From assembly GCA_000402835.1 (NCBI GenBank), contig AQRZ01000032.1, positions 1-5,785 on the forward strand: a stretch of 5,785 nt of DNA, written 5' to 3'. Both the position numbers and the translations under genes were made by a program. Source of the stretch: Synergistetes bacterium JGI 0000079-D21. Lineage in GTDB: Bacteria > Synergistota > Synergistia > Synergistales > 79-D21. Within the stretch, counting starts at the first letter, position 1. Each line of letters begins with the position of its first letter. Under the pieces are notes generated by a model that was given only the letters and a program-made list of their open reading frames with translations, was not told the origin of the DNA and ran no database searches. Shown piece after piece: positions 5,388-5,785 of this stretch.

Positions 5388-5785
5388 CTACACCTCCCAG
5401 CTGCCGCAGCAGGCCTGGCTGATCCCGTAGCGGATCTTCTCTCCCACCGGCCCTGCCCTCAGGTCGCTCAGACGCTTCCAGTACAGCGAAGTCCTCGCGT
5501 CGTACTCCGTGTCCGTCACGTGACCCGTCGAACGTGCCGCGTTCAGGCCCGCCACACGCCCTTCCACCATCGCCGAGCTCGCTTCCTCGATCCCCGCCGC
5601 GTCACCGGCAACCCAGATCGTCGGCACGCTCGTGCGCATCTGGTTGTCGCGCTTCGCCACGTACCCGCATAGCTCCGGCACGAACACCATCTCGCATCCC
5701 GCCTGCCACAGCAGCTCGCACGTCGGCGTCAGACCCACCGCCATGCAGATCACGTCGCAGTCCACCTTCTTCGGCTCTCCGGCCA
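5388..5785 (-). CDS. FAD/NAD(P)-dependent oxidoreductase, C-terminal part (HcnB / sarcosine oxidase alpha-like)
   Basis: The minus-strand frame is open from the right edge of the window (5785) to a TAG at 5390-5388. It gives about 131 residues of the C-terminal portion of a pyridine-nucleotide-disulfide-oxidoreductase-fold flavoprotein. The end of the NAD(P)-binding domain is seen as CDVICMAVGLTPTCELLWQAG. It is followed by the second FAD motif TIWVAGDAAGIEEASSAMVEG, in which the Asp of GD contacts the flavin ribityl chain. The tail LRAGPVGEKIR resembles oxidoreductase subunits that lack a fused [2Fe-2S] BFD domain. It would link the amino-acid-oxidising flavoprotein to NAD(P) or ferredoxin. 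It is co-transcribed with the 4Fe-4S protein behind it. A GTG at 5765 is merely internal; the true start is beyond the window. Confidence 0.85.
   Translation of the reverse strand, partial: AGEPKKVDCDVICMAVGLTPTCELLWQAGCEMVFVPELCGYVAKRDNQMRTSVPTIWVAGDAAGIEEASSAMVEGRVAGLNAARSTGHVTDTEYDARTSLYWKRLSDLRAGPVGEKIRYGISQACCGSWEV

Larger units (their letters stand above)
4348..5430 (+). pseudogene. rlmD: RlmD/RumA-type 23S rRNA (uracil-5-)-methyltransferase, truncated after about residue 226
   Basis: Only 4348 to about 5040 resembles the protein; the frame then runs on to a TGA at 5428-5430. The N-terminus is a TRAM RNA-binding domain (about residues 5-64). Next come the iron-sulfur cysteines Cys74-x5-Cys80-x2-Cys83 and a fourth at Cys162, matching the RlmD [4Fe-4S] pattern, and the start of the central domain. 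The SAM-binding glycine-rich motif, the DPPRxG segment and the catalytic Cys and Glu should lie in a further 200 or so residues. They are replaced by an Arg/His/Leu-rich translation typical of reading antisense through GC-rich coding DNA, here the minus-strand genes at 5023-5785. The start ATG 4348 has AAGGAG at 4338-4343. The product would be inactive as a methyltransferase. Several related uracil-5 methyltransferases share this layout, so the exact target base is uncertain. Confidence 0.75.

Noticed and set aside
5046..5430. C-terminal 128 residues of the plus-strand methyltransferase frame as a novel protein domain
   Set aside because: The Arg/His/Leu-rich, low-information sequence is exactly opposite two minus-strand genes with clear Fe-S and FAD motifs, so it is antisense read-through and not a new domain.

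Overview
The window looks like chromosomal DNA of an anaerobic bacterium that gains energy from amino acids or 2-oxo acids. It is about 58-60% G+C over most of its length by rough hand count. It carries a complete four-subunit 2-oxoacid:ferredoxin oxidoreductase, two flavoprotein amine/amino-acid dehydrogenase systems (both cut by the window edges or by a rearrangement) and several small iron-sulfur proteins. Synergistota or Desulfobacterota/syntroph-type lineages would fit, but this is an impression from gene content, not a demonstrated assignment.

Layout. Positions 1-168 (+) hold the 3' end of a BFD-like [2Fe-2S] protein or domain. It overlaps by one base the start of a complete FAD-dependent DAO-family oxidoreductase (168-1319, +), like the beta subunit of sarcosine oxidase, HcnC or opine oxidase. 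Positions 1320-1555 form a non-coding regulatory gap with a GC-rich hairpin, a perfect 9+2+9 palindrome, a weaker dyad and a good extended -10 promoter. The kor operon follows in the order D-A-B-C (1556-4272, +): ferredoxin subunit, alpha, TPP-binding beta and gamma. Coding regions overlap or lie 2-5 nt apart, and a textbook intrinsic terminator closes the operon at 4299-4326. An RlmD/RumA-type 23S rRNA uracil methyltransferase gene starts only 21 nt after that terminator (4348, +).

The methyltransferase stops resembling its family near 5025-5045, before its SAM-binding and catalytic domain. From there to the right edge the real genes are on the minus strand: a two-cluster 4Fe-4S protein (5023-5382) preceded by the C-terminal part of an FAD/NAD(P)-dependent oxidoreductase (5388-5785). 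The 4Fe-4S protein also appears to lack its C-terminal tail, and it ends at the same point. G+C rises from about 58% in the 720 nt left of this point to about 66% in the 720 nt to its right. Two genes broken head-on at one point with a composition shift means a rearrangement breakpoint or an assembly chimera; this is the main anomaly.

How the parts may work together (inference): the DAO-family flavoprotein with its BFD, NAD(P)/FAD and 4Fe-4S partners oxidises an amino or imino acid. The Kor complex converts a 2-oxo acid plus CoA to acyl-CoA, CO2 and reduced ferredoxin. The Kor operon has its own promoter, so co-regulation with the oxidase is not shown. I see no strong candidate for a wholly new system; the gene families are all recognisable.
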